A stretch of 64,000 nt of DNA from Streptomyces aculeolatus (GTDB lineage: Bacteria > Actinomycetota > Actinomycetes > Streptomycetales > Streptomycetaceae). The notes below the pieces were generated by a model. The model did not search any database and was not told the DNA's origin. It worked only from the letters and a program-made list of their open reading frames with translations. The position numbers and the translations under genes are program-made. Positions 41,886 to 50,200 of this stretch are shown in pieces. The stretch is from NCBI RefSeq assembly GCF_020400605.1, contig NZ_JAINRD010000027.1, positions 1 to 64,000 on the forward strand, read 5' to 3'. Each line of letters opens with the position of its first letter. The first letter of the stretch is position 1.

Positions 41886-43178
41886 TCAGCCGTTGGCCTG
41901 GTCGTCGATGGTCCGGGCGGCTTCGCCGAAGGCGTCCTCCACGTCGCCCTTGCCCGAGAGCACGGTGTCGTCCCACGCCTTGCGGAAGGTCGTCCACGCC
42001 TCGCTGGAGCCGGGGATGTTCGGCACGTCGACAGCGCGCGGGACGGCGTCGGCGAAGGGCTCGTAGAACGGGTTCGCCTTCAGGAAGTCCGCGGCCACGG
42101 TCGTCACATCGGTGCGGGTGGGAAACTGGCCGGTCTCCTCCAGCAGGGCCGCGTCGTTCTCCTTGCTCATGGAGAACTTGGCGAAGTCCCAGGCTGTCTG
42201 CTGGTTCCGGCACGAGGTGAACATCCCGACGTTCTTCGAATCGGCGAACGTCGACGTCCCCTCCGCGCCGGCGGCGGTGGGCAGAGGCACCACGCCGTAC
42301 TCCACCTTGCCGTCGAACTGACCCTTGCCCCACGGCCCGGCGATGCCCATCGCCGCCACCCCGTCGGCGAACGGACCCGCCCACATGTCGCCGCTGTACG
42401 CCTCCGGCGAGGAGTAGCCCTCGGCGTACATCTGCTGCCAGAACCCGAGGGTCTGCAAGCCGGCCTCGCCGGTGAAGGTGGCCTTGTCGTCCTCGACGAG
42501 CTGGGTGCCGCCGGAGTTCGCCAGATACAGCGGGTAGAAGTCGAAGAGCGCATTGGTGTAGTCGCTGGTCGCCGGCGGGTACAGCGCGAAGTCCGCCGCC
42601 TTGGCGCTCCTGATCGCCTCGGCCGCCGCCAGTACGTCGTCGTAGGTACGCAGCTCGGGGTGCTCGGCATCCAGCCCGGCCTCGGCGAAGACTTCCTTGT
42701 TGTAATAGAGCATGAACGGGTTGGTCTTCCAGGGCATTTGATACAGCGAACCGTCCGGGGACCGGAAGCCGTCCACCGCGTCCCCCGAGCGCTGCTCGAT
42801 GAACGACTCGGCGTCCTTGAACGTCTTCGACAGGTTCACCAGCCCGCCCTGCTTCTCGAACGCGGACACCGCGGCGGGTGCGGTGTTGTAGACCAGGCAG
42901 GGCGTGTTGCCGGCGGTGATCGCCGCGCCTATGACGTCCTCGGTGGACTTGCCCGCAGGCACCGCGCGGGCGGTAATCTTCTCCTCGGGGTGCTCGGCGT
43001 TCCAGGCGTCGACGACCGCCTCGGCCCAGGCCTGCTCCTGCTCGTTGGTCGAGTACCAGATGTCGATCGGCCCAGCTGTCGGTTTGCCGCCGCCGGAGTC
43101 GTCCGATCCGCAGGCGGACAGTGGCAGGACCACCGTCGCGGCGGTCATCAGCACCGCAATGCGCGTATGACGCTTCAT
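41886..43178 (-). CDS. Extracellular carbohydrate-binding lipoprotein of an ABC importer
   Basis: A 430-residue family-1 solute-binding protein. The N-terminus MKRHTRIAVLMTAATVVLPL is followed by the lipobox LSAC, so Cys 23 is lipidated and the protein is tethered outside the membrane. The mature part has the usual SBP pattern: 'IDIWYSTNEQEQAWAEAVVD', 'NPFMLYYNKEVFAEAGLD' and 'GVAAMGIAGPWGKGQF'. It is the first gene of the five-gene operon; its promoter region holds a palindromic operator at 43297-43312. Start ATG 43178 after AAGGGG. The ligand is presumably an unsaturated oligosaccharide made by the PL8 enzymes. Confidence 0.94.
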   Translation of the reverse strand: MKRHTRIAVLMTAATVVLPLSACGSDDSGGGKPTAGPIDIWYSTNEQEQAWAEAVVDAWNAEHPEEKITARAVPAGKSTEDVIGAAITAGNTPCLVYNTAPAAVSAFEKQGGLVNLSKTFKDAESFIEQRSGDAVDGFRSPDGSLYQMPWKTNPFMLYYNKEVFAEAGLDAEHPELRTYDDVLAAAEAIRSAKAADFALYPPATSDYTNALFDFYPLYLANSGGTQLVEDDKATFTGEAGLQTLGFWQQMYAEGYSSPEAYSGDMWAGPFADGVAAMGIAGPWGKGQFDGKVEYGVVPLPTAAGAEGTSTFADSKNVGMFTSCRNQQTAWDFAKFSMSKENDAALLEETGQFPTRTDVTTVAADFLKANPFYEPFADAVPRAVDVPNIPGSSEAWTTFRKAWDDTVLSGKGDVEDAFGEAARTIDDQANG

Positions 43179-43295
43179 AGGGCCTGACCCCTTCGAGGTA
43201 TGAGGGTGGAGAGATGCTGTAAGCAGCGGCCGCTGCCCGTTCCGCGCCGCCGTCGACCGGTCCCGGCAGATGATCGAGCCGGGGTTACGGGCGCC

Positions 43296-43325
43296 ATTCA
43301 AACCGGTTTAAAATCTGAGCGTCAA
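43296..43325 (-). promoter_or_regulatory. Operator and probable promoter of the SBP-permease-GH130-PL8 operon
   Basis: The palindrome TTCAAACCGGTTTAAA (43297-43312, 15 of 16 in common with the perfect site at 44736) lies in the divergent region between the binding-protein gene and the LacI-type regulator. On the - strand TTGACG (43320-43325) and TTGAAT (43296-43301) are 18 nt apart, so the operator fills the space between -35 and -10. A CG-centred palindrome of this kind is typical for LacI-family repressors. It could also control the regulator itself. Confidence 0.72.
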
Positions 43326-43411
43326 GGGATCGCACGAAACGTTCCGGCAATCGGCTGCGCGTCCGCCCCCCGGGCTCACGGGTACCGGGCGGCGGCAAGG
43401 AGGCGAACAGC

Positions 43412-44503
43412 ATGGCCCACCAGCACCCCGAGCCGAGCGCGGCGCAGACCGACCCGGAGCCGGCTGCGCCTATGCCTCCGCGCCGGCGCAGCCGCCCCAC
43501 GATCGGGGACGTCGCAGCACTGGCCCGGGTGTCCAAGGCGACCGTGTCCTTCGTCGTCAACGGCCGGGCCGGCGTCAGCTCCCGCGCGCGGCAACGGGTC
43601 CTGGAGGCGGCCGCCGAGCTGGGCTGGCAGCCCAGCGCCGGTGCCCGGGCGCTGTCCACCCGTCGCGCCCAGGCCCTCGGCCTGGTGATCCGCCGGCCCC
43701 CCGAGCTGCTCAGTACCGACCCGTTCTTCCCGCAGTTCCTCGCGGGCGTCGAGAGCGGCCTGTCACCACTCGACTACGCCCTGGTCCTCCAGGTCGTCGA
43801 GACCGAGGAGGCCGAGCGCAACGCGTACGAGCGCCTGAGCCACGACGGCCGGGCCGACGGCGTGTTCCTCACCGATCTGCAACTCGACGACCGGCGCCCG
43901 GTGCTCACCGACGGACTGGGCCTGGCCGCTTTGATCATCGGCCCGGAGCGCCGGGACAGCCCGGTGCCGGCGCTCGGCGTCGACGACGCCGAAGGGGTGC
44001 GCCGCGCCGTCGAACACCTGCATGCGCTCGGCCATCGCCGTATCGGGCACGTCAGCGGCGCCGAGGGCTACGTGCACGCGGAGGCCAGGCGGCGCGCCTG
44101 GACGGCCGCCCTGGACGACGCCGGACTGCCCGAAGGACCCCTCGAAGCCGCGGACTTCACCGGCGCCGGCGGCGCCCGCGCCACCCACGCCCTGCTCGAC
44201 CTGCCGGAGCCGCCGACCGCCATCCTCTACGCCAACGACTTGATGGCCATCGCCGGGATCGCTGCCGCGACCGGTCGCGGACTGCGGGTCCCGGAGGATC
44301 TGTCGGTGGTGGGATTCGATGACATCCCGCTCTCCGAGTACGTCGCCCCGCCGCTGACCACCATCCGCCAGGACGTGATCGCATGGGGCCGTGCCGCGGC
44401 ACAGCAACTGGTCTCCCTCGCCCAGGGGCACCCCTTCCAGGCGACGGCACTCCCGCCGGTCGAGTTCGTGGCCCGCGCCAGTACGGCGCCGCCGGCGCGC
44501 TGA
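43412..44503 (+). CDS. LacI-family transcriptional repressor of the polysaccharide locus
   Basis: A 363-residue regulator. After a 28-residue Pro/Gln-rich extension, the LacI helix-turn-helix reads 'PTIGDVAALARVSKATVSFV' (about 29-50), followed by the hinge 'GWQPSAGARALSTRRAQALG'. The sugar-binding core has 'DGVFLTDLQ', 'LGHRRIGHVSGAEGYVHAEA' and 'DLSVVGFDDIPLSEYVAPPL'. It is divergent from the transporter operon and upstream of the second lyase; matching palindromes precede both, so it very probably represses both in the absence of an oligosaccharide inducer. The AAGGAGG ribosome site is ideally placed before ATG 43412. Confidence 0.94.
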   Translation: MAHQHPEPSAAQTDPEPAAPMPPRRRSRPTIGDVAALARVSKATVSFVVNGRAGVSSRARQRVLEAAAELGWQPSAGARALSTRRAQALGLVIRRPPELLSTDPFFPQFLAGVESGLSPLDYALVLQVVETEEAERNAYERLSHDGRADGVFLTDLQLDDRRPVLTDGLGLAALIIGPERRDSPVPALGVDDAEGVRRAVEHLHALGHRRIGHVSGAEGYVHAEARRRAWTAALDDAGLPEGPLEAADFTGAGGARATHALLDLPEPPTAILYANDLMAIAGIAAATGRGLRVPEDLSVVGFDDIPLSEYVAPPLTTIRQDVIAWGRAAAQQLVSLAQGHPFQATALPPVEFVARASTAPPAR

Positions 44504-44735
44504 ATCCGGCAGACGCACCGACCCGGCCGCGGGCGGGCCGCAGCGGTGTCCCGGCCGCGGCGCGGACCCCGGCCGGATCCACTCGGACAGCAGGCCGCGT
44601 GGCCGCTGCCGGATGTCGTCCGCGGTCGTGACCTCACCGCTACGACTCGGATCTCCGGTGCGCCGCGCCCCACATCTGGTGTGCCGCGACTGTTGACGCA
44701 CCCAGGTCGTAGCCGGTAACTGTTTTACGCGCCTC

Positions 44736-44751
44736 TTCAAACCGGTTTGAA
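44736..44751 (+). promoter_or_regulatory. Perfect 16-bp operator upstream of the second PL8 lyase
   Basis: TTCAAACCGGTTTGAA is a perfect palindrome 118 nt before the lyase ATG, in the 365-nt gap between the regulator and the lyase. A TTGACG motif at 44693-44698 is a possible -35 element, with a poor -10 near 44717, which would place the operator at the transcription start. The rest of the gap holds no gene that I can see. The near-identical site at 43297-43312 makes a shared repressor likely. Confidence 0.78.
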
Positions 44752-44868
44752 AACTGGTGCGTACCTGTCCCAGGCCGTGACCCGATCAGCACCCGGAAGC
44801 ACCCGTCGGTGGACGGGCGCACCTCTCCCGGCAGCGTTGTCGCCACCGGGTGCGTCTAAGGAGCCCGC

Positions 44869-47058
44869 ATGCCCGAAAACGGAGCCGCACCCCTTCTCGA
44901 CCGACGCCGTGCCCTCCTCGGCGGCCTCGGACTTGCCGCAGGCGTGGCCGGTCTGACGCTGTCGGCACCGGCTCTCGCGCGGGCCGCCGAAGCCGGCGAA
45001 AGCCACGCGGCGGCGGACGACATTCAGCTCATCATCGAACGCATTCAACAGCGCTTTCTCGCCCAGGGCGACCAGATCAAGCTCGCCAACTTCATCTACC
45101 TGGCCCGTACGTCCGAGGCCCTGACTTACGTCGAGTCGCTGCGCGCCGACGGCTCGTGGCCGAATGTGGACTACGCCGACACCACGAGTTCCGCGAACGG
45201 CCGGGTCTGGTCGCCGTACCACGCCCTCTACCGCATGATGGCGATGGCGCACGCCTACCGCGATCCGGACGCCCCTGGTTACGGGAAGCCGGAGCTTGTC
45301 GAGGCCCTGAACCGTGCACTTCTGTACTGGGACGGCGTCAAACCGACCAGCACGAACTGGTGGGAGGTCGAAATCGGCAAGTCCATGGCGATGGGCCGGG
45401 TGTCGATCTTCGTCGGCGACGAACTCAGCGCCGAGGCACGCGAAGTGACCTACGCACACAACACCGGACGGCTCGACCCGGTCGGGGCGAACGGCTCCTG
45501 GAGGACGGAGAACTACCTCTACGAAGCCGTCGCCAAGCGCTCGACCGCCGACATCGAGCAGGGCTACGACACCATGTCGCAGACGATCGCGGTCGACGGC
45601 AGCGGCGGCATCAAGGAGGCCGTGCAGGTCGACTCCAGCTTCTGGGCGCACGGTGCGCAGCTCTACAGCGAGGGCTACGGCATGGCGCTGTTCACCATCG
45701 TCGCCGCGTGGGCCGACGTCTCGCGCGGCACGAGTTTCGCCCTCTCCGACGAGGAGATCGACGCGGTTGCCTTCTACATCCTCGACGGGACCCGCTGGTT
45801 GATCCGCGGGGAGATCGGGATGATGTACCTCGGGTACCGCCCCGCCAACACGATCGACGGCGTCACGAGTTATGCGGCAGACTTCCTGGATCCGCTCGAC
45901 CGGATGGTGCGGGCCGACGAGGGGAACTCGGCGGCCTACAAGAAGCTCGCCGACAACATCCGCGGAAAGACCCGCGAGAACGGCGTCACCGGACACAAGT
46001 ACTTCTGGCGCTCGGAGTTCTCCTCGCACCTGCGCGACGGGTACGGAATCTTCACGAGGATCAATTCGCCGCGCATGGTCGGCAGTGAGTACCGCTCCAC
46101 CTTCCGGCCGGAAGTCGGCAACGAGATCGACTGGAACGCGCAGGGCGCCACTTCGATCCAGGTCACGAACCGGGAATACGACGACCTCGTGCCCGCCTTC
46201 GACTGGTTCCACTACCCGGGTGTCACAGCGCCGTACGCCAAGGTGACGTCGACGTCGGGAAAGCGCAACGCCGGCAGCTTCACCGGCGGTGTCTCCGACG
46301 GGCGCTACGGAGCTGACGTCTTCACCCTCGACCGGTCCTCGACCACCGGACGCAAGAGCTACTTCTACTTCGACGACGAGATGGTCGCCCTCGGCGCGGG
46401 AATCAGCTCCACTTCCGAAAGCGCCGTCCACACGACCGTGAACCAGGGCGCGGCCCGGGCCAATGCCACCGTCGGCGGCAAGCCCCTGCGCCCGGGGACC
46501 GATTCCGCAGCCACCGGCGCCACATGGGCGTACAACGACGAGATCGGCTACGTCTTCCCCGCCGGAGGACCGCTCAAGGTCTCGAACAAGGAGCAGAGCG
46601 GGAGCTGGATCGACCGCGATCCGGTGACGCGGAATGCCTTCACGCTCTACTTCGACCACGGCCGGGCCCCGGAGGAAGCCGCATACGCCTACATCGTCCT
46701 GCCCGGCGCCTCACCGGCGAGGGTACGGGCCTACGCCTCCGGGCCGGCGGTCAGGATCCTGCGCAACGACGAGCAGGTTCAGGCGGTCCGCCACCCGCAG
46801 CTACGGCTGACGATTGCCGCCTTCCACGCCGCGGGCTCCCTCGACCTGGGTTCGCGCCGCACGCTGCGGGTCGATCAGCCCGCCATCGTCGTGCTCAAGG
46901 AGTCCGGCAGCCCGGCCGTCGTGAGCGTCGCCAACCCCGACCAGCCCGGCCTGACCGTCTCCGTCGCCCTCGCCGCCCCCGAGCGCACCCGCCGAGCCGC
47001 CTTTCAACTCGGCTCCGGCGTGGACCTCGGCAGGACGGTGACGCAGCCCCTCGGCTGA
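44869..47058 (+). CDS. Secreted PL8 polysaccharide lyase (second paralogue, no discoidin domains)
   Basis: A 729-residue lyase. The N-terminus MPENGAAPLLDRRRALLGG is a twin-arginine-type export signal ending near 'ALARAAEA'. The toroid contains 'STNWWEVEIGKSMAMG' and the active-site string 'DSSFWAHGAQLYSEGYG' with His 261 and Tyr 270 at the usual spacing of nine. The residue before HG is Ala where the other lyase has Gln, so the subsites differ. 'YFWRSEFSSHLRDGYGIFTR' and the C-terminal beta-domains complete the fold, and the protein ends without carbohydrate-binding modules. AAGGAG precedes ATG 44869. It is in its own transcript behind the 44736 operator and ends at a strong hairpin. Confidence 0.92.
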   Translation: MPENGAAPLLDRRRALLGGLGLAAGVAGLTLSAPALARAAEAGESHAAADDIQLIIERIQQRFLAQGDQIKLANFIYLARTSEALTYVESLRADGSWPNVDYADTTSSANGRVWSPYHALYRMMAMAHAYRDPDAPGYGKPELVEALNRALLYWDGVKPTSTNWWEVEIGKSMAMGRVSIFVGDELSAEAREVTYAHNTGRLDPVGANGSWRTENYLYEAVAKRSTADIEQGYDTMSQTIAVDGSGGIKEAVQVDSSFWAHGAQLYSEGYGMALFTIVAAWADVSRGTSFALSDEEIDAVAFYILDGTRWLIRGEIGMMYLGYRPANTIDGVTSYAADFLDPLDRMVRADEGNSAAYKKLADNIRGKTRENGVTGHKYFWRSEFSSHLRDGYGIFTRINSPRMVGSEYRSTFRPEVGNEIDWNAQGATSIQVTNREYDDLVPAFDWFHYPGVTAPYAKVTSTSGKRNAGSFTGGVSDGRYGADVFTLDRSSTTGRKSYFYFDDEMVALGAGISSTSESAVHTTVNQGAARANATVGGKPLRPGTDSAATGATWAYNDEIGYVFPAGGPLKVSNKEQSGSWIDRDPVTRNAFTLYFDHGRAPEEAAYAYIVLPGASPARVRAYASGPAVRILRNDEQVQAVRHPQLRLTIAAFHAAGSLDLGSRRTLRVDQPAIVVLKESGSPAVVSVANPDQPGLTVSVALAAPERTRRAAFQLGSGVDLGRTVTQPLG

Positions 47059-47069
47059 CGGGCGCGAAA

Positions 47070-47101
47070 GGGCGGCTACCCCGATTTCGGGGTAGCCGCC
47101 C
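47070..47101 (+). terminator. Strong hairpin terminator after the second PL8 gene
   Basis: A perfect 15-bp stem, GGGCGGCTACCCCGA (47070-47084) with its complement (47087-47101), separated by only two nt, 11 nt after the lyase stop. It marks the right end of the polysaccharide locus. Confidence 0.85.
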
Positions 47102-47228
47102 TCGCCGCGTTTCCGGCGTCGCTTCAGAGGACCGGCCGGGTGGTGTGCACTCGGCGCAGTAGAGGGTCGCCCGACCCGCATCGGAATAACGGCTCGAACG
47201 ATGCGGGGGGTGTGCGTCCTCGGGCCGG

Positions 47229-47594
47229 TCAGGCGGCCGTCGCCGGGGCGGGGGTCAGGAGGCGGCCCATGGCTGCCAGGACCGCGGGCTCGACGCGGTA
47301 GTAGACCCACGTGCCGCGGCGTTCGGATGCGAGGAGGCCGGCTTCCTTGAGCTTCTTCAGGTGGTGGGACACGGTGGGCTGGGAGACTCCGACGTCGGCG
47401 ATGTCGCACACGCAGGCTTCGCTGTCCGGGTGGGAGGCCACCTTGGAGAAGAGGCGGAGTCTGACGGGGTCGCCGAGGGCCTTGAACATCGCGGCGGTGA
47501 GTTCGGCTTCCTCGACGGTCAGCTCACGCTCGGTCAGGGCAGGGCAGCACGGCTCGGCCGGAAGCGCGGCCACCATCTCCTGAAGCTTCGACAT
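47229..47594 (-). CDS. arsR: ArsR-family arsenite-responsive repressor, N-terminal Cys-pair type
   Basis: A 121-residue winged-helix repressor that should leave DNA when it binds As(III). The DNA-binding helices are 'CDIADVGVSQPTVSHHLKKL' and 'GLLASERRGTWVYYRVEP'. Cysteines are at 16-17 ('AEPCCPAL') and 61/63 ('EACVCDIAD'). A vicinal pair near residue 16 plus one near 55-60 is the metal site described for the Corynebacterium glutamicum ArsR (Cys 15, 16, 55), whereas CVCD alone is the E. coli type. Start ATG 47594. It is divergent from the SDR gene, with an inverted repeat at 47639-47656 between them as its probable operator. It marks the left edge of the arsenic cluster. Confidence 0.93.
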   Translation of the reverse strand: MSKLQEMVAALPAEPCCPALTERELTVEEAELTAAMFKALGDPVRLRLFSKVASHPDSEACVCDIADVGVSQPTVSHHLKKLKEAGLLASERRGTWVYYRVEPAVLAAMGRLLTPAPATAA

Positions 47595-47638
47595 ACGTCT
47601 ATGTTGTCACTAGTTTTCCCCGATGCCAAGGTCATATT

Positions 47639-47656
47639 ATTAGACAACCGTCTAAT
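47639..47656. promoter_or_regulatory. Probable ArsR operator between arsR and the SDR gene
   Basis: ATTAGAC, AACC, GTCTAAT: a perfect 7-bp inverted repeat with a 4-nt centre, in an unusually AT-rich patch 45 nt upstream of arsR and 22 nt upstream of the SDR ATG. A further GTCTA half-site lies near 47597. Position between divergent genes fits autoregulation plus control of the SDR. Confidence 0.6.
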
Positions 47657-47677
47657 CAAGAGCTGGGGGCAGCGCTC

Positions 47678-48454
47678 ATGGCATCACCCGTCCACGCCCG
47701 GCAGTCGCGTACCGCGGTGGTCACCGGAGGGAGCAGCGGTATCGGTGCGGCCACCGCGCGCGAGTTGGCGCGCGCAGGGTTCGCCGTGGTCCTTGCCGCG
47801 CGGCGGGCCGACCGCCTGGAGGCGGTTGCCCGGGAGATCCGGGCCGAGGGTGGCGCGGTGCGGGCGTATCCGCTGGATGTGACGGACCGGGAGGCTGTCG
47901 CCGCGTTCGCCGAGCAGGTCGAGGTCTGCGATGTGCTGGTGAACGTGGCCGGCGGTGCCTACGGGGTGGAGGAGGTGGCGGATGCCGATCCCGGTGACTG
48001 GGGGCGCATGTACGAGGTCAACGTGCTGGGTGCGCTCAAGGTGACGCAGGCGCTGCTGCCGAAGTTGCTGGCGAGCGGTGACGGCACGGTGGTGGTGTTG
48101 ACCTCGACGGCGTCCTTCACCTGCTACGAGGGCGGCGGGGGCTACAGCGCGGCCAAGCACGGGGCGCACGTGCTCGCGGAGACGCTGCGGCTCGAATCGT
48201 GCGGGCAGCCGCTGCGGGTGATCGAGATCGCGCCCGGCATGGTGCAGACCGAGGAGTTCTCGCTCAACCGCTACCGCGGTGACACGACGAAGGCCGACGC
48301 GGTCTACGCCGGGGTCCCCGACCCGCTGGTGGCCGAGGACGTGGCGGACGCGGTGGCGTGGGCGGTGACCCGGCCCTCGCACGTGAACGTCGACCTCATG
48401 GTCGTACGTCCCCGGGCGCAGGCTGCCCAGCACAAGGTGCATCGCGTCCCCTAG
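47678..48454 (+). CDS. Short-chain dehydrogenase/reductase
   Basis: A 258-residue classical SDR. Nucleotide site 'VVTGGSSGIGAATAREL' (TGxxxGxG), 'NVAGGAYG' (NNAG-like), catalytic Ser in 'VVLTSTASFTCYEG', and 'YSAAKHG' with the Tyr-Lys pair. An arginine in 'LAARRADRLE' suggests NADPH. The C-terminal 'PSHVNVDLMVVRP' is typical of NADP-dependent serine-dehydrogenase-like SDRs. It is divergent from arsR and presumably induced with it. A role in redox tailoring of the arsenical or its polyketide is inference; it could also be an unrelated detoxification reductase. Confidence 0.9.
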   Translation: MASPVHARQSRTAVVTGGSSGIGAATARELARAGFAVVLAARRADRLEAVAREIRAEGGAVRAYPLDVTDREAVAAFAEQVEVCDVLVNVAGGAYGVEEVADADPGDWGRMYEVNVLGALKVTQALLPKLLASGDGTVVVLTSTASFTCYEGGGGYSAAKHGAHVLAETLRLESCGQPLRVIEIAPGMVQTEEFSLNRYRGDTTKADAVYAGVPDPLVAEDVADAVAWAVTRPSHVNVDLMVVRPRAQAAQHKVHRVP

Positions 48455-48474
48455 AGCCCGTCGTGCCTCGGCGC

Positions 48475-48505
48475 GGCTGTTCCGTGCGGTGCGCGCGGAA
48501 CAGCC
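48475..48505. terminator. Bidirectional hairpin between SDR and flavoprotein genes
   Basis: GGCTGTTCCGTGCG (48475-48488) pairs with CGCGCGGAACAGCC (48492-48505) with a single mismatch and a 3-nt loop. It lies between convergent genes. Confidence 0.75.
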
Positions 48506-48518
48506 ACGCCGTCGTCGG

Positions 48519-50000
48519 TCAGCAGCCCGGCGCGTCGGGTGCGTCGAACATGTCGGCGGCGTACGCGGCCAGTTGGAGCGCGGTGGTGTGGTCGACGCCG
48601 AGTTCCGTGGCGGCGGTGAGTACGGCATCCGAGGCGGTGGGGGAGGACCCCAGGTGCTTGGCGGTGACCTGGAGCAGTTGCTCGTGCTGGTCCCTGGTCA
48701 GCCCCAGGCGCAGGGCGAGGGCCTCGCCGCCGGCGGTCACGGAGCAGACGCCGGTCTCGGGCAGTTGGAGTTCGACCGACTTCGCGGCCTCCAGGTCGCC
48801 GGCGAGCGCGGCGGCGATGGAGCGGACCTGCTCGTAGCCGGTGAGCATGAGGAACGTCGGGGCGCGGCCGTAGCTCTTCATGCCGACGGCGTAGTAGCCG
48901 GGTTCCGGATGGGCCAGCTCGCGGTAGCCGTGCGGGGTGACGGTGCCGCAGGAGTGCTGGTTGGGGTCGATCAGCGGAGCCAGGGCGCGAGGTGCGGACA
49001 TGATCGGGTCCAGGTCCAGGCGCAGCTCGTCGGTGATGCGGTGGTCGGGGCGGAAGCCGGTGGCCGCGACGACGCGGTGGGCGGTGAGGGTCTGCTCGTT
49101 GCCGTCGGCGTCGCGGGAGACGAGTTCGACCCGGTCCTGCGCGGGGTCGTCGCCCAGGCGGCGGATGGCGTGGGTGCGGAAGCCGGGGGCGAGGGTGACG
49201 CGGCCGGAGTCCACGAGCATCTTCAGGCCCGAGCCGATCGCGCCCCGGGCGGGCAGTTCGTCGTCGCTGCCGCCGCCGAAGGATGCGGCCGGGTCGGCGG
49301 CGCGGATGGCCCAGGTGATGGTGGTGCCGGGCTCGGCGTCGGCGAGTTCGGCGAGGGCGAGGAGGGTGTTGGCGGCCGAGTGGCCGGCGCCGACGACGAC
49401 CGTGTGGCGGCCGGCGTGCTGGGCGCGGTCCGTACCGAGGACGTCGGGCAGGCCGTGGCTGATCCAGCCGGCGGCGTCCGGCTCCCCGTGGGCGGGCAGG
49501 CCGTTGGCGCCGACGTGGTTGGGCTGACGCCAGGTGCCGGAGGCGTCGATGACGGCGCGGGCGAGCAGTTCCTCGCCGCCGGCCAGGCGCAGTACGAACG
49601 CAGCCGTCTCGCGGCCGGTGGTGCGTACGCGGTCGATGCCCTGGCGGCTGAGGGCGGTGACGGCGGCGCCGTAGCGGATGTGGGGGGCCAGCGCGGGCAG
49701 CTCGGCCAGCGGCTGGAGGTACTGCTTGACGAGGTCGCCGCCGGTGGGCAGGGCGGAGGCGTCGGGCTGCTCCCAGCCCGCTGCCGCGAGCAGGCGGCGG
49801 GCGGCCGGGTCGGCGTTGTACTCCCAGGGGCTGAAGAGCTGGATGTGGGACCAGGCGCGCACCGCCGCTGCGGGGGCGTCGCCGGCTTCCACGACGACGA
49901 AGGGCACGTCGCGTTCGGCCAGGTGTGCCGCTGCGGCCAGGCCGACGGGGCCGGCGCCGATCACGGCGACGGGGAGGTGGTCGGGGCTGTGGTCAACCAC
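48519..50000 (-). CDS. ArsO-like FAD/NAD(P)-dependent flavoprotein
   Basis: A 493-residue flavoprotein of the type found in actinobacterial ars clusters. FAD motif 'VAVIGAGPVGLAAAAHLAER' at the N-terminus; NAD(P) motif 'HTVVVGAGHSAANTLLALAE' near 195; 'HRVVAATGFRPDH' as the ATG-like motif of monooxygenases/thioredoxin-reductase relatives. 'HIQLFSPWEYNADPAARRLL' is a stretch I associate with the ArsO-like group. The last 110 residues hold a Cys in 'ETGVCSVTAGGE' and a C-terminal Cys. A redox function toward an arsenical is likely from context; the reaction is not known. Start GTG 50000, 14 nt after the small CC protein, so one operon. Head-to-tail with no ACR3 or ArsB pump in the window. Confidence 0.88.
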   Translation of the reverse strand: MVDHSPDHLPVAVIGAGPVGLAAAAHLAERDVPFVVVEAGDAPAAAVRAWSHIQLFSPWEYNADPAARRLLAAAGWEQPDASALPTGGDLVKQYLQPLAELPALAPHIRYGAAVTALSRQGIDRVRTTGRETAAFVLRLAGGEELLARAVIDASGTWRQPNHVGANGLPAHGEPDAAGWISHGLPDVLGTDRAQHAGRHTVVVGAGHSAANTLLALAELADAEPGTTITWAIRAADPAASFGGGSDDELPARGAIGSGLKMLVDSGRVTLAPGFRTHAIRRLGDDPAQDRVELVSRDADGNEQTLTAHRVVAATGFRPDHRITDELRLDLDPIMSAPRALAPLIDPNQHSCGTVTPHGYRELAHPEPGYYAVGMKSYGRAPTFLMLTGYEQVRSIAAALAGDLEAAKSVELQLPETGVCSVTAGGEALALRLGLTRDQHEQLLQVTAKHLGSSPTASDAVLTAATELGVDHTTALQLAAYAADMFDAPDAPGC

Positions 50001-50014
50001 GGTGCGTTGTCCTC

Positions 50015-50200
50015 TCAGGAAGGCTCGGGCGCGGATCGGGCGCGTTTCGGATCAGGCGACGGGGTGCCGGAGGGCACGTCGGTCTCCGCCTGGTCGTGCT
50101 GTTCCTTGCGCTGCCTGGCCCGGCGCTGCATCTCGGCGATCGCGGCGCAGCAGGGGCCGGCGGGCTCGGCGGCACCGGGGTCAGCGGCGGGGTCGCTCAT
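50015..50200 (-). CDS. Small vicinal-cysteine protein upstream of the ArsO-like gene
   Basis: A 61-residue protein (MSDPAADPGAAEPAGPCCAA...) with a Cys-Cys pair at 17-18, followed by a basic helix 'AEMQRRARQRKEQHDQAE' and a Pro/Ser-rich tail. A vicinal thiol pair is an ideal arsenite ligand, so a metallochaperone- or sensor-like role is plausible but only inferred. AGGAG lies at good distance before ATG 50200; a longer frame from 50278 lacks it. The stop is 14 nt before the flavoprotein start, so they are cotranscribed. Upstream DNA (50225-50290) is AT-rich, with 'ctatatagatgaac', and probably contains the promoter. Confidence 0.7.
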   Translation of the reverse strand: MSDPAADPGAAEPAGPCCAAIAEMQRRARQRKEQHDQAETDVPSGTPSPDPKRARSAPEPS

